In this document: positions 9,708 through 19,986 of the stretch, piece by piece
Layout of the letters: each line of letters begins with the position of its first letter
Position numbering within the stretch: position 1 is the first letter of the stretch
NCBI RefSeq assembly: GCF_003144195.1
Contig: NW_020290144.1
Coordinates: 1-23,741 of the forward strand
Source of the DNA: Ceraceosorus guamensis
Taxonomy: Eukaryota; Basidiomycota; Exobasidiomycetes; Ceraceosorales; Ceraceosoraceae
Direction of reading: 5' to 3'
DNA: 23,741 bases
The notes under the pieces: generated by a model
Seen by the model: only the letters and a program-made list of their open reading frames with translations
Told to the model about the DNA's origin: nothing
Databases searched by the model: none
Made by a program: the position numbers and the translations under genes

Positions 9708-10607
9708 ATGCCAAAGATTCGCACTTCGCGAACTGCGCCTCCTCCCGAGGGATTCGAGGATATTGAGGATATTCTAGAAGACTACTCGAGAGCGATGCGG
9801 GATGCAGAGAATGAAGAGGGAGAGGGAAAGAGGAAGAACGAGGTGTTGTGGGGTATCATGCGGATAAGCCATACGAGGAGCAGATACATCTACGACTTGT
9901 ACTATGGGAGAGAAGCCATCAGCAAGGAGCTGTACGATTGGCTCGTCAAGCAGGGCTACGCGGACGCCAAGTGAGTGGTACAGTCTTGAGTGTGATGGGT
10001 CAGGAGGGACGCGAGATGCGCACCACTACGGATACAGGCTCGAAGTGCAGGACGGAGGTAGAGCTCTCGGGAAGGCTGCAAGACTGATGAAGATGGTGGC
10101 ATGCTCACCATTCGCGACTCACTCACGACTGTTTGTGACGCAGCTTGATAGCAAAGTGGAAGAGGTCGGGCTACGAGAAGCTGTGCTGCGTGAGGTGTAT
10201 TCAAGCCATGGTGAGTCGCAAGCGCAGATCTTGTTGCTCGCAACCGTGTCCGAGAGGTGCTCTGGCGCAAACTCAACCGCTACCTCACTCACTCGCATCG
10301 CGCACAACTTGCATGTCTGTCATTCACGATTGAAGGACATGAACTACTCCGGCTCCACATGCGTATGCAGAGTTCCGAAATCTCAACTCAGACCCGGCAC
10401 TGTCGTGGAGTGTCAGAATTGTGGTGAGTAGCAAGGCACGAGTCTCACCAGGCTTCTTTGCGACCTCTGCGCGACAATCATTGTATAGTGGTACGCTCGA
10501 TCGCATTCCCAAATGAAGGGGCGGAGCATCTTCAGCTGACTACTCGACTCATTCCACCCCTGACTCATACGCACGCAGGCTGCAGAGGGTGCGCTTCGTC
10601 AGACTGA
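9708..10607 (+). CDS. BUD31: BUD31/Cwc14 (G10 family) spliceosomal protein, four exons
   Basis: BUD31 is a small zinc-binding protein of the NineTeen-complex-related part of the activated spliceosome. Exons: 9708-9970, 10144-10210, 10336-10423, 10579-10607. The product is 148 residues (human BUD31 is 144). The start MPKIRTSRTAPPPEGFEDIE matches the family N terminus. Further landmarks are GKRKNEVLWGIMRI, SRYIYDLYYGREAISKELYD, NLIAKWKRSGYEKLCC, CVCRVPKSQL and the C-terminal CQNCGCRGCASSD, which together supply the clustered zinc-ligand cysteines. Phases agree at each junction. Intron 2 ends in GATTGAAG, an AAG acceptor, and no other AG nearby restores the conserved sequence. All three donors are GTGAGT. 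The short second and fourth exons (67 and 29 nt) are easily missed by gene callers. Upstream lies the CTTGACT cluster. Confidence 0.97.
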
Positions 10608-11970
10608 CGGGCTACGAGAAAGGCAGCTCATGCATGCAGAGGACAAGACTCGCCTTTCGATCATCCTTCGAGTGGCGCACTGCAGCAGCGAGATCGATCA
10701 GCTCTAAGCGCGGACACATGTCTTGGTACGTGGATGGAGGCTACGCCCCATATATGCACTCTCGAATGAATCATGTCACCGGCCACTCACATGTGGGAGC
10801 ATGCAGCGTGTGCAACCGAGGAGGTGTACGGTCTTGCTTAGGCTGGGTCAGCAGCATGCGCAGCATGCACATCGGAAGAAACCCTGTAAATGGTAGCTAG
10901 GTGCTGCGAACTGCGCTCGTCTGCTGACAATGTCTCAGCTCAGCTTCAGTCTCGCAGTGCAGCATGGATGCGACGGGATGTGTTTCAGCTGAAACCTTTG
11001 CGATGAGGCTCACACGACGGCTGAATACTGCAGGCGCGGGCTCAGTGGGACGCGCGCACACGGACCGTCGCCCGCCGCATCATTACCAGACTGCGAATTC
11101 AGCATTCGTTGATTCACGATTGCTATTTTGTCCGTATACGGTACAGGTGAGACGCAAAGCGCAGAACAGATTTCACTCACGACTGTGACTGCGCCTTCAG
11201 CATCGAGTGGAAGCCCTGATCTGCTCCTCAGAAGGGTGCATGCAGCACTTACACAGGCACCTTGCTGCTGCATGCCAGCATGCACTCGATTCTTAGAGAC
11301 CTGCAGTGTGCGCAACAAATGATGGATAGAGACATTCAGAATCCGAACGGCAAAACAAATGTAGTCCCTGCGGATGCTCGAGGCGCAGCAATCTTGAATA
11401 TGATTCCCGAATCACCATTTGGGCGCGAGGGCAGCATCAAGCACGCGTGCGCATGAAGATGGATCAAGAGGTTCGAATCAAGAAGCAAAATGGCAAGATT
11501 TGAGTCAAAGAGTGGAAGCTTGTGGATAATGCACGTTGGATTGGGTGCCACGCGACGCTGCTCCATATCGTCTCCCTTTGCGGCGCTGGCACGGTCAACG
11601 CATCGCGCAGCACAGGCTCCAAAACCCGCATGCTGCGACTGATCCGAGGGCTACGCTGTCTCCTTGTTAGCTTTTGACCGGTCACAATCACTCTTTACTT
11701 GATCTCCTTGCTCTTCCACTTCAATCCCCCCTCAACCGCTGGACTCTGCGGTGGGCGGCGTCGAGTGCTGTCTCTTGGACGTCTCGACAAGCGCTGCTCG
11801 CGCTTGCGGGACTCGACGTCGCTCACGCCATCAAAAAGAAGGCCCGCCGCCACAGGAGCGACATCAACGACTGTGCGAACCGCTATGAGCTTGACGATCT
11901 GATCTCCGTAGCCCCTCCGCGCGCACTACTCGACTCGGCCTAGACAGTCCGCAAGCGAGACAAGACGATA
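10608..11970. other. Long spacer between BUD31 and the HEI10-like gene
   Basis: In 1363 bp I find only overlapping short open frames with no recognisable product. Structures seen are a perfect 14-bp palindrome at 10982-10995, repeated GCAGCATGC words near 10853-10870, and GATTCACGATT at 11111-11121, a variant of the dispersed TTCGTGATT motif. An open frame at 11674-11943 (89 codons) ends in TAG 28 bp before the next start codon. It could be part of the 5' leader of the HEI10-like mRNA, but nothing supports it as a gene. A non-coding RNA or an unrecognised multi-exon gene cannot be excluded at this length. Confidence 0.4.
10982..10995. repeat. Perfect 14-bp palindrome GTTTCAGCTGAAAC
   Basis: The 14 bases read identically on both strands and contain CAGCTG (an E-box) at the centre. 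It sits in the spacer about 380 bp after the BUD31 stop and about 980 bp before the HEI10-like start. A dimeric transcription-factor site is possible; chance is also plausible. Confidence 0.5.
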
Positions 11971-13974
11971 ATGGATGAAGGCTTTCATTGCAACATTCTG
12001 CGCTGTCGCAGGCGTCTTGATGTAGACGGTAAGTGATGCGCCGCTCTTCTCGGAAATGCAAGTGTAGTGCGCAGTCCAGCTTCCCGTTCACCTCGAAGCA
12101 TTCACTCGCATTGCACGGGTGCAAAGGCAAGGCGGTGGTGACGACATGCAGTCACATCTTCTGCCTCAAGTGTGCCAACGATCTCTTCACCAGTGCGAGG
12201 GCCTGCCCAGCTTGCGAAACGCAGCTTACGGAACCGGACGATGTGGTTGTATCGAGCTTGCAGCCTAGTGCAGACTACAGAACGGTGAAGCTCTGGTGAT
12301 TCGCAGGAGTATGTGGCGAGGGCGCTGACATGAATTCGAACGTTCGGCAGAGCGTCCTAGCAGGTCTCTCCCCGCAGATCATCATGTAGGGGGCAAAGAA
12401 TACCCAGCCGGGAAAACGTGTGCATGCGCATTGCTGAAGATCTTGTCCGTTGGTCTGCTCACTGAAGGGACATCTGTACCCGAGCAATGAGGTGCGCCTT
12501 CATTTTGTCGCCTTTTGCACCCTGTATTTGGATGTCTTAATTCAGATAGCGGTCGCGTCTTTCTGATCAGCTTCTATCAGGTGAAGCAAGTCCTCTCTTC
12601 TCCACATGGACTAGCGCACGCCCTACTTAGCCTGCTCGCACGCTCTGCTCATCTCTTGGCTTCCAACAGTACCAGACATCGCAAGAGGTAAGTCGACCAA
12701 GCAAATCGACCCAAGGAGGTCTTCATTATACTAATCTGCTGGTCCTCAGGGAGCCTTCCAAGCCTTACTTCTCAAGAATGTCCAAGAGGTACGAGTGAAA
12801 GGATTTGCAAAGTCGGCTGTGGAATCTTGACGCGTCCCAGCCTCCGCAGCGCAACGGGGTGCTAGAGAAGCGCATACAAACGTGAGTGGCGATGCGCCCT
12901 TGGTCTGCATAGCTTACTGACAGCTATGAGCATTGCTTCGGCAGCGTCATCTCCGAGGGTGCGATTGAGGGCGGGCTCTGTCAAGCTCCGTTCAGACTGG
13001 AGGACTGACTGATCAGCACCCCATCGTCGTAGCGAATGCCGAAGTAGCCTTGCTTTCCGATCGACTCTCTCGTAAGCACAGAATGGCACAAGTCTAGAGT
13101 TAGTGCCGGGACTTTCTGAGCGTGGAGACATGTCTTCGCTGCTTCTTCCAGGCATGGACGCTGGCGAGTAGAGTTGAGATACAAGGAAGCTGCACCATCT
13201 CCGTCGTCGCCGTTGAAATCGATTGCACCCATCCAGACCTCAGCACGGAAAAGCGCAAGACACGGGAGCTCAGCGACTCGCTGCGCACCTCGGCTAAAGA
13301 CTTTGCACGTCTTAAAGTGGGTAGCGAATGGGCTGCTAATAGCCGCAAGCAAACGACTCAAGTTGTTCGCGTCTGTAGAGCCAGCACGATGCACAGCTTC
13401 GTCAAGGTCTGCGGCCCGGCCACAGCCAAGCTGCGAAGCTTCAGGAAGCTGCTGCCGCCGCCGCTGCGGCGAATACTGCTTCAGCAACCACGACTGGCAC
13501 CGGCAGCAATCAGTCGCACAGCCATACTCCATTCTACGCTGGGCAAGTTGGGGTGAATCGCGCTTGCAAGTGGGTGCGCCTTTTGACTGGAAATTGAAAG
13601 CTTTGCGCACCCGTTTCAAACCACAGCAGGAGAGTCCAAAGCGCATGTCGCCCAGACAGACAGTGCCTTTTTGGCAGTCGCAAGTAGCTGCAGCTTCGGT
13701 GGAAGCAAGAGGCCTAGAGGCAGATGGGCCTCGTCGATCGAACGAGCGACAAGACGCTGCTCAGGCCGTATCTCGACGCACCATCCAGCATCCAGCAGCA
13801 ATGCATGGTCAAACGCTCCACTCGGTCGCAGGAGCTCGCAACCCGACCCCAAATTCAGCAGGCGCGCTCCACCATTCCCGTTTTCAAGGCAATACGTCGA
13901 CCACGTCGACCCCGCAACGTGTGCGTCGGATGCGCTTAAGCATGTCGAAGCAGGTCGCCGTGGCGCACATGTGA
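11971..13974 (+). CDS. HEI10: HEI10/CCNB1IP1-like RING E3 ligase, about twelve exons
   Basis: Relatives are SUMO/ubiquitin E3 ligases that mark and limit meiotic crossover sites on paired chromosomes. Proposed exons: 11971-12028, 12127-12284, 12351-12385, 12550-12580, 12670-12687, 12750-12788, 12850-12881, 12945-12958, 13033-13071, 13237-13316, 13379-13552, 13630-13974, giving about 340 residues (human 277). The N terminus carries the family's RING: CNILRC, TTCSHIFCLKC and CPAC. It is followed by LQPSADYRT and VLAGLSPQII, matching the human TELSPSEEYKAMVLAGL region. Then comes a coiled coil including YQTSQE, LLLKNVQE, VISEANAEVALLSDRLS and EKRKTRELSDSLR, then an Ala-rich tract and a basic tail with RMSPRQTVPF. 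The exon 3/4 junction (GTAGGG donor, ATAG acceptor) and the last two exons are least certain; other frames are open there. Exons of 14 and 18 nt and mostly weak donors are unusual for this window. Confidence 0.82.
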
Positions 13975-14824
13975 TGTGCTGCTGATCGCCTCATCCTTTC
14001 CCAAATAGCACACCAAGATGACGAAGCACGCTTCAGCCGTCAGGGCCATGCCATTACCTCACACACGTCGCCCTCAGCTTCGCGATGAAACGACGAACTC
14101 GGGCCGCGATCATGACAGTCAGTGTGGCTTGGAACTTCTCCATTGTGGCTCGATCCCGTCGCTGACACCTCGGAGTGTTGGCTACCACAGATCCTTTCCG
14201 CTTCTCAGCCGTCTGAAACAGATATTCCTTGGTCCCCTCTCAAACAGGGCCCGTGTTCGGGCTCGCACACTAAGCAAAGGGCGATGCCCCACCGAGCCTA
14301 AGCATTCAGTGTACGCACCACACCTCTGCTCATCCACGGCGAGGGTGACGATGATGAAGATGATCGAGTGACCTCGCACCGGATCGTTTCGTGAAATCAC
14401 CGTTCGCGGATGATCGGCATTCATGTGAGCAACCCGTAGGTACTTGGCATTCGTGATTACGAAGCGCTCTGTAGCTCTGTCTGAAGATACTATGTGGGGC
14501 CGGGCCGGAGATTGTGGCTGCGCTCCTCTGATGTTCATGAAGTATTTCCGCCTCAAGAGGCACGCGTGCACGCGCCATGCATCAGCTGCTGCTGCTGCTG
14601 TTTGGGAGATGCGCCCACGATCGAGCGAGACGCGCCCAGAATGACCATCACCGCTCACGACTGAGAAAGCTTCTTTGCGGTCCTTGCCATATCACAACAC
14701 CTTACCTCTCCGTCTCGCGGGAAGCCGCCAGGGACCGCTCGTTTGAAAAAGAGGTGTGCGTCTCGCTCGCTCTCAGATCACCTAACTCCCCTCCTGTCGC
14801 TGGCGGTGTGAGCCTCATCCGCAG
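13975..14824. other. Spacer upstream of NPC1, may hide its first exon
   Basis: No complete gene is supported. A copy of TTCGTGATT lies at 14450-14458. An open frame from an ATG at 14577 begins MHQLLLLLFG, encoded by a CTGCTGCTGCTGCTG run, but its hydrophobic core is short and its phase does not join the NPC1 exon at 14825. A plausible intron lies at 14754-14824 (GTGTGC donor, CTAAC branch-point-like sequence, GCAG acceptor). An exon encoding the NPC1 signal peptide should lie in this interval, but I could not identify it. Confidence 0.35.
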
Positions 14825-17800
14825 TCCATCTCCCTACCCCTGCAACCACCTCCACCTCGGCCCCTTTGCAACATCAGAGAGCCGAAAGGATGTCGGAGAG
14901 CCTTGCAAAGCATGAGGATGTCAGAAGAGGCGGGAGGTGCAACATGAGAGGAGAGTGCGGTAAGAAGGGATACTTTTCGCCGAAATTGCCCTGTGCAGTC
15001 GAAGAGGTACATGCGGAGGAGGTGAGTGGCGGGGTAAAGGGGCTGGTCGAGGTGCTTAGCAGAGAAGGGAAAGACCCGGGGGAAAAAGGCAGATGGTGGG
15101 CTTCTGGTGGATGTAGTGCATCATCGTCTGATCTCGTTCAGCGTGCCTTGCGCTTCCCAACAAACAGCCCGACGAGAAGCTGCGGGCTGAGCTGGTGGAT
15201 GTGTGCGGACAAGAGTTTGCGGAGGGTAGCGTGTGCTGCACTGCGCCTCAGGTGGAAGCGCTCAAAGCCAACTTGGATCAAGCCGAGCCGCTGCTGCTTT
15301 CCTGTCCAGCTTGCCGGAACAATTTCCGCGCTCTCTTCTGCTCCTTCACTTGCTCTGCCGATCAATCGCGATTTGTGGATGTGCTGGAGAGGCAGAGGAC
15401 GGATGGGGGAAAGGATGGGGATGAAGCTGTCAAGAGGGTGCAATACCATGTGGGCGACGAGTACAGGCAGGGCTTCTACGATAGCTGCAAGAATGTCAAA
15501 TTTGGAGCCAGCAATGGCTTCGCTATGGACCTCATTGGCGGTGGAGCAAAGGATGCGGACGCGTTCTTGAAGTTCTTGGGAGATGAGAGACCGCTGGTTG
15601 GCAGTCCGTTTCAGATCGACTTTCCCAGGCAGCACAAGGAGCAAGCGCAGCTCCTGCCATGTCAGACGCTCGAACGCGATGAAGCTCGAAAGAACGTCTC
15701 GACGCTACCGCCCATCCCCTTCAATCCTCCACCCCGCGCATGCTCGGACGAATCGCTCATGTCTCGATGCGCATGCACGGACTGTCCAGCTGTATGCGCT
15801 GTTCTACCTCCGGTCGCACCTCCCAGTAGAGGTCAAGATCGATGCACAGTCGGTCACGGCGGGCTGGAATGCTTCTCCCTTATCCTCATCATCCTATACA
15901 TCCTAGGCACTGTCGCCTTCTTTGTCGGATACGGCACTTCAAGGAGGAGAAGAAAGAGGATAGCCATTCGACATAGGAACAGCGGGCTGAGCATCGCTAG
16001 TGACGGCAGCGGCTACGAGAGAGTACGGCTCGATACGGAGGACGACATCGAAGGCGCAAGGAGAGGTCATGGCGTCGACAACTCATCCGGAAGCAGAGCT
16101 GCGGACCAGCATCTGCGTTCTGCTGGATTGATCGGCGCCACAGGTCTCGGACACCTTGGCAGCGAAGATGACAGCAGCGCCTCATCCTCCATGGGTGCGG
16201 GTGCAGCCTCAGGAGGCATCGATGCGCTCGACGCTACCCAACCACGCTCCTACGCACTCAACGTCCTCCTTACTCGAGTCTTCTACAAGGTAGGCCTCTT
16301 CTGCGCTCGATCGCCCTGGCTCACATTCACCGTCGCTGCCATCTTTGTCGGACTGAGCAACCTGGGTTGGCGCAAATTTGAAGTAGAGACGGATCCGGTC
16401 AAGCTTTGGGTCGCCCCGCATTCCGAAAGCAGGGCTCGCAAAGAGTACTTTGATGAGCATTTTGGACCATTCTATCGAACTCAACAAGTATTCATGATGG
16501 ACAAGACGGGCTTGCAGCATGCCAAAGACGGCAGAGCCAAAGCCGGCGGATCGGCTGAAGAGCGCGAGCTGGCTGAGATTCGGCCCGCGCTTAGCTGGAA
16601 TCGGCTGGTGTGGTGGGCCGATTTCGAAGCTGCTGTGCGCGATCTGCGCACGAGCAACGGGACGACGCTTCAAGATGTCTGCTTCGCACCATCGGGTCAT
16701 GGCGGACCTTGTGTGACTCAAAGCATCCTCGGCTACTTCCAAGACGATCTGGATGGTGCGGGGGTGGACGAGACAAATTGGGCCGAAAGGCTGGACGATT
16801 GCGCTGAAAGTCCGGCGCAGTGCTTGCCCACTTTCCAACAGCCCCTCAAGCCCAACATAATCTTGGGCGGTATACCAAGCGTCGTCCAGGAACCGGTACA
16901 GGGCGGGGGTGCGGGAGGAGGCGAAATTCGCGATAGAGAAGGCAGAGGCAGCGATGCTCGATCCGTCGTCACCACTTGGGTCGTCCTCAATTCTCTCGAC
17001 TCGACCGTCAAGGAACGCGCCGAGGAGTGGGAAGTGGCTCTGGAACAACTCCTCTTCTCCATCGCAGGCATCGGAAATGTACCCGAACATCCTCTCGGTG
17101 CACGTCGACGAGCACTTGGCATCGAGCTTGCGCTGAGCACAGGGAGCAGCCTTGAGCAAGAGCTGGGAAGCTCGAGCAACACGGACGTACCCATCGTCGT
17201 TCTGTCCTACCTCTTGATGTTTTTGTATGCGGCACTCATGCTCGGAGGAAACACCTCTGCCGGTCTGGCAACGGAACTCAGGGCGGCAAGAGCACAGGAT
17301 GCGGCTGCTGCGCCGAGCGGCAACTCCCATCGGAGCGGGCTGGCAAGTCGATTGCTCTTTTTCCTTCCCCGAAGAGGCGCCCCTCGTCAAAGACATCGAC
17401 TGGGCGGCAAATTTGCAAGGCGAATCTTGGTCGAGAGCAAGTTCATGCTTGGACTGTTTGGAATTGTCGTCGTCCTCGCCTCCGTTTCCTCTGCTGTTGC
17501 CATCTTCTCGGCAGCTGGTGTCAAGGTGACGCTGATTATTGGCGAGGTCTTGCCGTTCCTGCTGCTGGCTGTAGGGGTGGACAACATCTTTCTCCTCACC
17601 AGCGAAATGGATCGTCAGAACGCGCTCGCGAGCACGGCAAATCCTTACTCTTCCGCAAGTATTGGGCGTGTCTCGGATGGGAGCTTCGGCTCGGCGTCGG
17701 CTGGAGGAATTCATTTGGAAGAGGATGAAGATGAAGATGAGGACAGCTTTGATGATGAAGGCGCGGGACTGTACGGGGGTCCGCGAGGTCTACCGCACAG

Positions 17801-19804
17801 ACGAGCATATCACCTTTCCTCTGCCGAACGAGCAGCCCGTGCGCTCTCCCGCATGGGGCCGAGCATTCTCCTCAGCGCAGCGACACAAGTGAGCGCTTTC
17901 CTCTTGGGAGCAATCGTTCCAATGCCGGCCGTGAGGAACTTCGCCCTGTATGCAGCTGGCAGCATGGCCATTGCTGCTGTCTTGCAGTGCACGGTCTTTG
18001 TGGCAGCCATGGCGCTGGATGCGGACCGAACAGAAAGTTCAAGGATCGACTGCTTGCCCTGTCTCAAGATAGCCGTGCCCTCCTCGAGCGCACAGTACGC
18101 TTCGCTGGATGGGGTGGGATCGGCTGGGCTGGGTGGCTTCTCGAGTGAAGGCCTTTTAGGCAGGTTCATAAGACGTTACTATGCTCCCAAACTGATCCGT
18201 CCAACATCGAAACGCATAGTGCTAGCGCTCTTTGCGGGCTTGGCTGTTGTTGGGATCCTCGGCATGCGCAGGCTCGAGATGGGACTGGATCAGAGACTGG
18301 CGCTTCCTGCCAACTCCTACCTGCGCGATTATTTCAATGCGGTAGACACCTACCTCAACGTCGGTCCGCCCGTCTACTTTGTTGCTCGCAAGGTGGACCC
18401 TCGCGCGCGCACGGGACAGCAGGCTCTTTGCGGCAGGTTCACCACATGCGCTCCCTTGTCGCTGGCCAATACGCTGGAAGGCGAGCGCGCAAGACCGGAA
18501 AGCAGCTTTTTGGCCGAGCCCGCCAGCTCTTGGATCGATGACTTTATGCAGTGGATGAATCCCGTGCTGGAAAGCTGCTGTAGACGTCGCATCAAGGATC
18601 CGAACGTCTTTTGCTCGCCTCGCGATAGCGATGGACTGTGCGAACCCTGCTTCAAGGATAGGAGACCGGCTTGGAACATTACGCTCGACGGTATGCCCGA
18701 GAGCGACGAGTTTATGCGCTACCTCAGGCAGTGGCTTGTCAGCCCGACGGATGAAGACTGTCCGCTCGGCGGCCAGGCGGCTTACTCCTCTGCTCTGAGC
18801 CTTGACCCGCCTGCGGAAGGGACTCCTGGGTCAGTCACAGCTTCGCACTTTCGCACGTATCACACGCCCCTGCGAAGCCAAGCAGACTTTATCGATGCGT
18901 TGCGCGCGTCGGAGCGAATTTCGCAGGACATCAACTTGCGCAACGAGCAAGGTGGAGTGGAAGTGTTTGCGTACAGCCTCTTTTACGTCTTTTTCGATCA
19001 GTACCTTCACTTGGGCAGTATAGCGCTGCAAGTCTTGGGCGGAGCTGCGCTTTCCATCTTTGGCATCACGACGCTCCTGCTGGGATCGTGGAGGACGGGA
19101 TGGATCGTGGTGCTTTGCGTGACGTCTGCTCTCATAGGCGTTGCTGGAACCATGGGCTTTTTGGGCATTCAGCTCAACGCCCTCACCCTCGTCAACCTGT
19201 CCGTTTGCTCGGCTATATGCGTAGAGTTCTGCAGTCATGTAGCTAGAGCCTTTTCCAGAGCGCCCGGTAACTTGCCCAGAGCACATCCGATGGCTCAGAA
19301 GGAGAGAGATGAGAGAGCATGGACCGCTCTGGTCGACGTTGGAAGCTCGGTGAGTTTGTCTCGAAACGGTCCACGCGACGCTCGCGCCACCCCGCTCATC
19401 GATTTTCGATTTCCCTTCCCCTTCCCTTTCCCTCCCGCTCCTTTTGCGCTACTCTTCTTGCGCGTCAGGTGATCCGCGGCATTACGGGCACAAAGCTGGT
19501 AGGCATCAGCGTGCTGGCTCTGACCAAATCGGACCTGCTCAAGCTGTACTATGCCAAGATGTGGGCCGCTCTTATCGTTCTGGGCGCCACGCACGGACTG
19601 ATATTGCTGCCCGTCGCGCTTAGCGTATGGGGCGGAGAGGGATACTCGGATGGAGAGTCGGAAGCAGAGATTGCTAGGAGGTTGGCTAGGGCTAGGGAGA
19701 ATGAGTATCTGCCCTTTGCCGCGCATGACGAAGAGGAGGAGGGGGAAGATGCGGATGCGAATAGCGAGACGAGCGACGGAGCGCAACCTGCACGTCGTCT
19801 CTGA
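14825..19804 (+). CDS. NCR1: NPC1/NCR1 sterol transporter, 5' end unresolved
   Basis: NPC1 relatives move sterol from the vacuole/lysosome lumen into its limiting membrane. Exons: 14825-15021, 15168-19349 and 19469-19804; about 1,570 codons are visible against about 1,200-1,300 for typical members. The N-terminal sterol-binding domain shows GRCNMRGECGKKGYF, LDVCG-like LVDVCGQEFA, CCTAPQVEAL, and CPACRNNFRALFCSFTCSADQ. A first membrane helix follows (15870-15945). The sterol-sensing region has SKFMLGLFGIVVVLAS and FLLLAVGVDNIFLLT. The C-terminal RND half has LNALTLVNLSVCSAICVEFCSHVARAF and ATHGLILLPVALS. The extra length comes from cytosolic low-complexity insertions, including an acidic EEDEDEDEDSFDDEGAG run near 17718-17766, and an acidic tail. 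The in-frame ATG at 14889 lacks a signal peptide, which the family needs, so a 5' exon is probably missing. The acceptor at 15167 was chosen because it keeps frame; the nearer CAG at 15041-15141 does not. Confidence 0.93.
17718..17766 (+). repeat. Acidic low-complexity insertion in NPC1
   Basis: A GAAGATGAAGATGAGGAC-type repeat encodes a run of Glu and Asp between the GVDNIFLL and SILLSAATQVSAF segments of the sterol-sensing domain. In NPC1 relatives this position is a short cytosolic loop. Here it is expanded with Ser, Gly and acidic residues from about 17640 to 17800. It probably reflects repeat expansion in a tolerated loop. Confidence 0.7.
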
Positions 19805-19986
19805 ACTCTCGGGAGAGCCAAGGACTTGTTCCCTTCGTCGACCACACGCACGCATCCATCACTCTAAGTTTTCACAGCTCATTCTTGTTGCAATATAGTG
19901 TACATTGGAAAGGAGTATCCGCCATTCAACTTTGAATGAGGAATGTTGTGCCCGACACACCGACTACAGCGTCCATCGTCCATCGC
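19805..19986. other. Convergent 3' spacer, NPC1 and TAF13
   Basis: Only 182 bp separate the stop codons of two genes transcribed toward each other. Both 3' untranslated regions and polyadenylation sites must fit here or overlap. The most AT-rich part, around 19862-19900, contains CAATATAGTG. I see no gene in it. Confidence 0.6.

Noticed and set aside
11461-11490. GGTTCGAATC, resembling a tRNA B box
   Set aside because: The flanking bases do not form a T-arm stem and there is no A box or acceptor stem at the right distance on this strand.
11674-11943. An 89-codon open frame just before the HEI10-like start
   Set aside because: It has no family resemblance and ends before the supported start codon. 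It is more likely leader or promoter sequence.
14182-14658. A 158-codon minus-strand open frame upstream of NPC1
   Set aside because: There is no recognisable domain, its composition is Arg/Ser-rich as in other antisense frames here, and no splice partners support it.
14577-14915. MHQLLLLLFG frame as the NPC1 signal peptide
   Set aside because: The hydrophobic core is only about seven residues, charged residues follow, and the phase does not join the NPC1 exon at 14825.
16209-17714. A 501-codon open frame on the minus strand opposite NPC1
   Set aside because: It lies wholly antisense to a strongly supported NPC1 exon, has a low-complexity, Ser/Arg-rich composition and no recognisable domain. 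Long antisense frames are expected opposite GC-rich coding DNA.
19350-19472. Extension of the NPC1 frame past 19349
   Set aside because: The extension reads a pyrimidine-rich FPFPFPFPP segment and stops. The GTGAGT donor at 19350 and CGTCAG acceptor at 19468 join in frame to the conserved NPC1 C terminus, so it is an intron.
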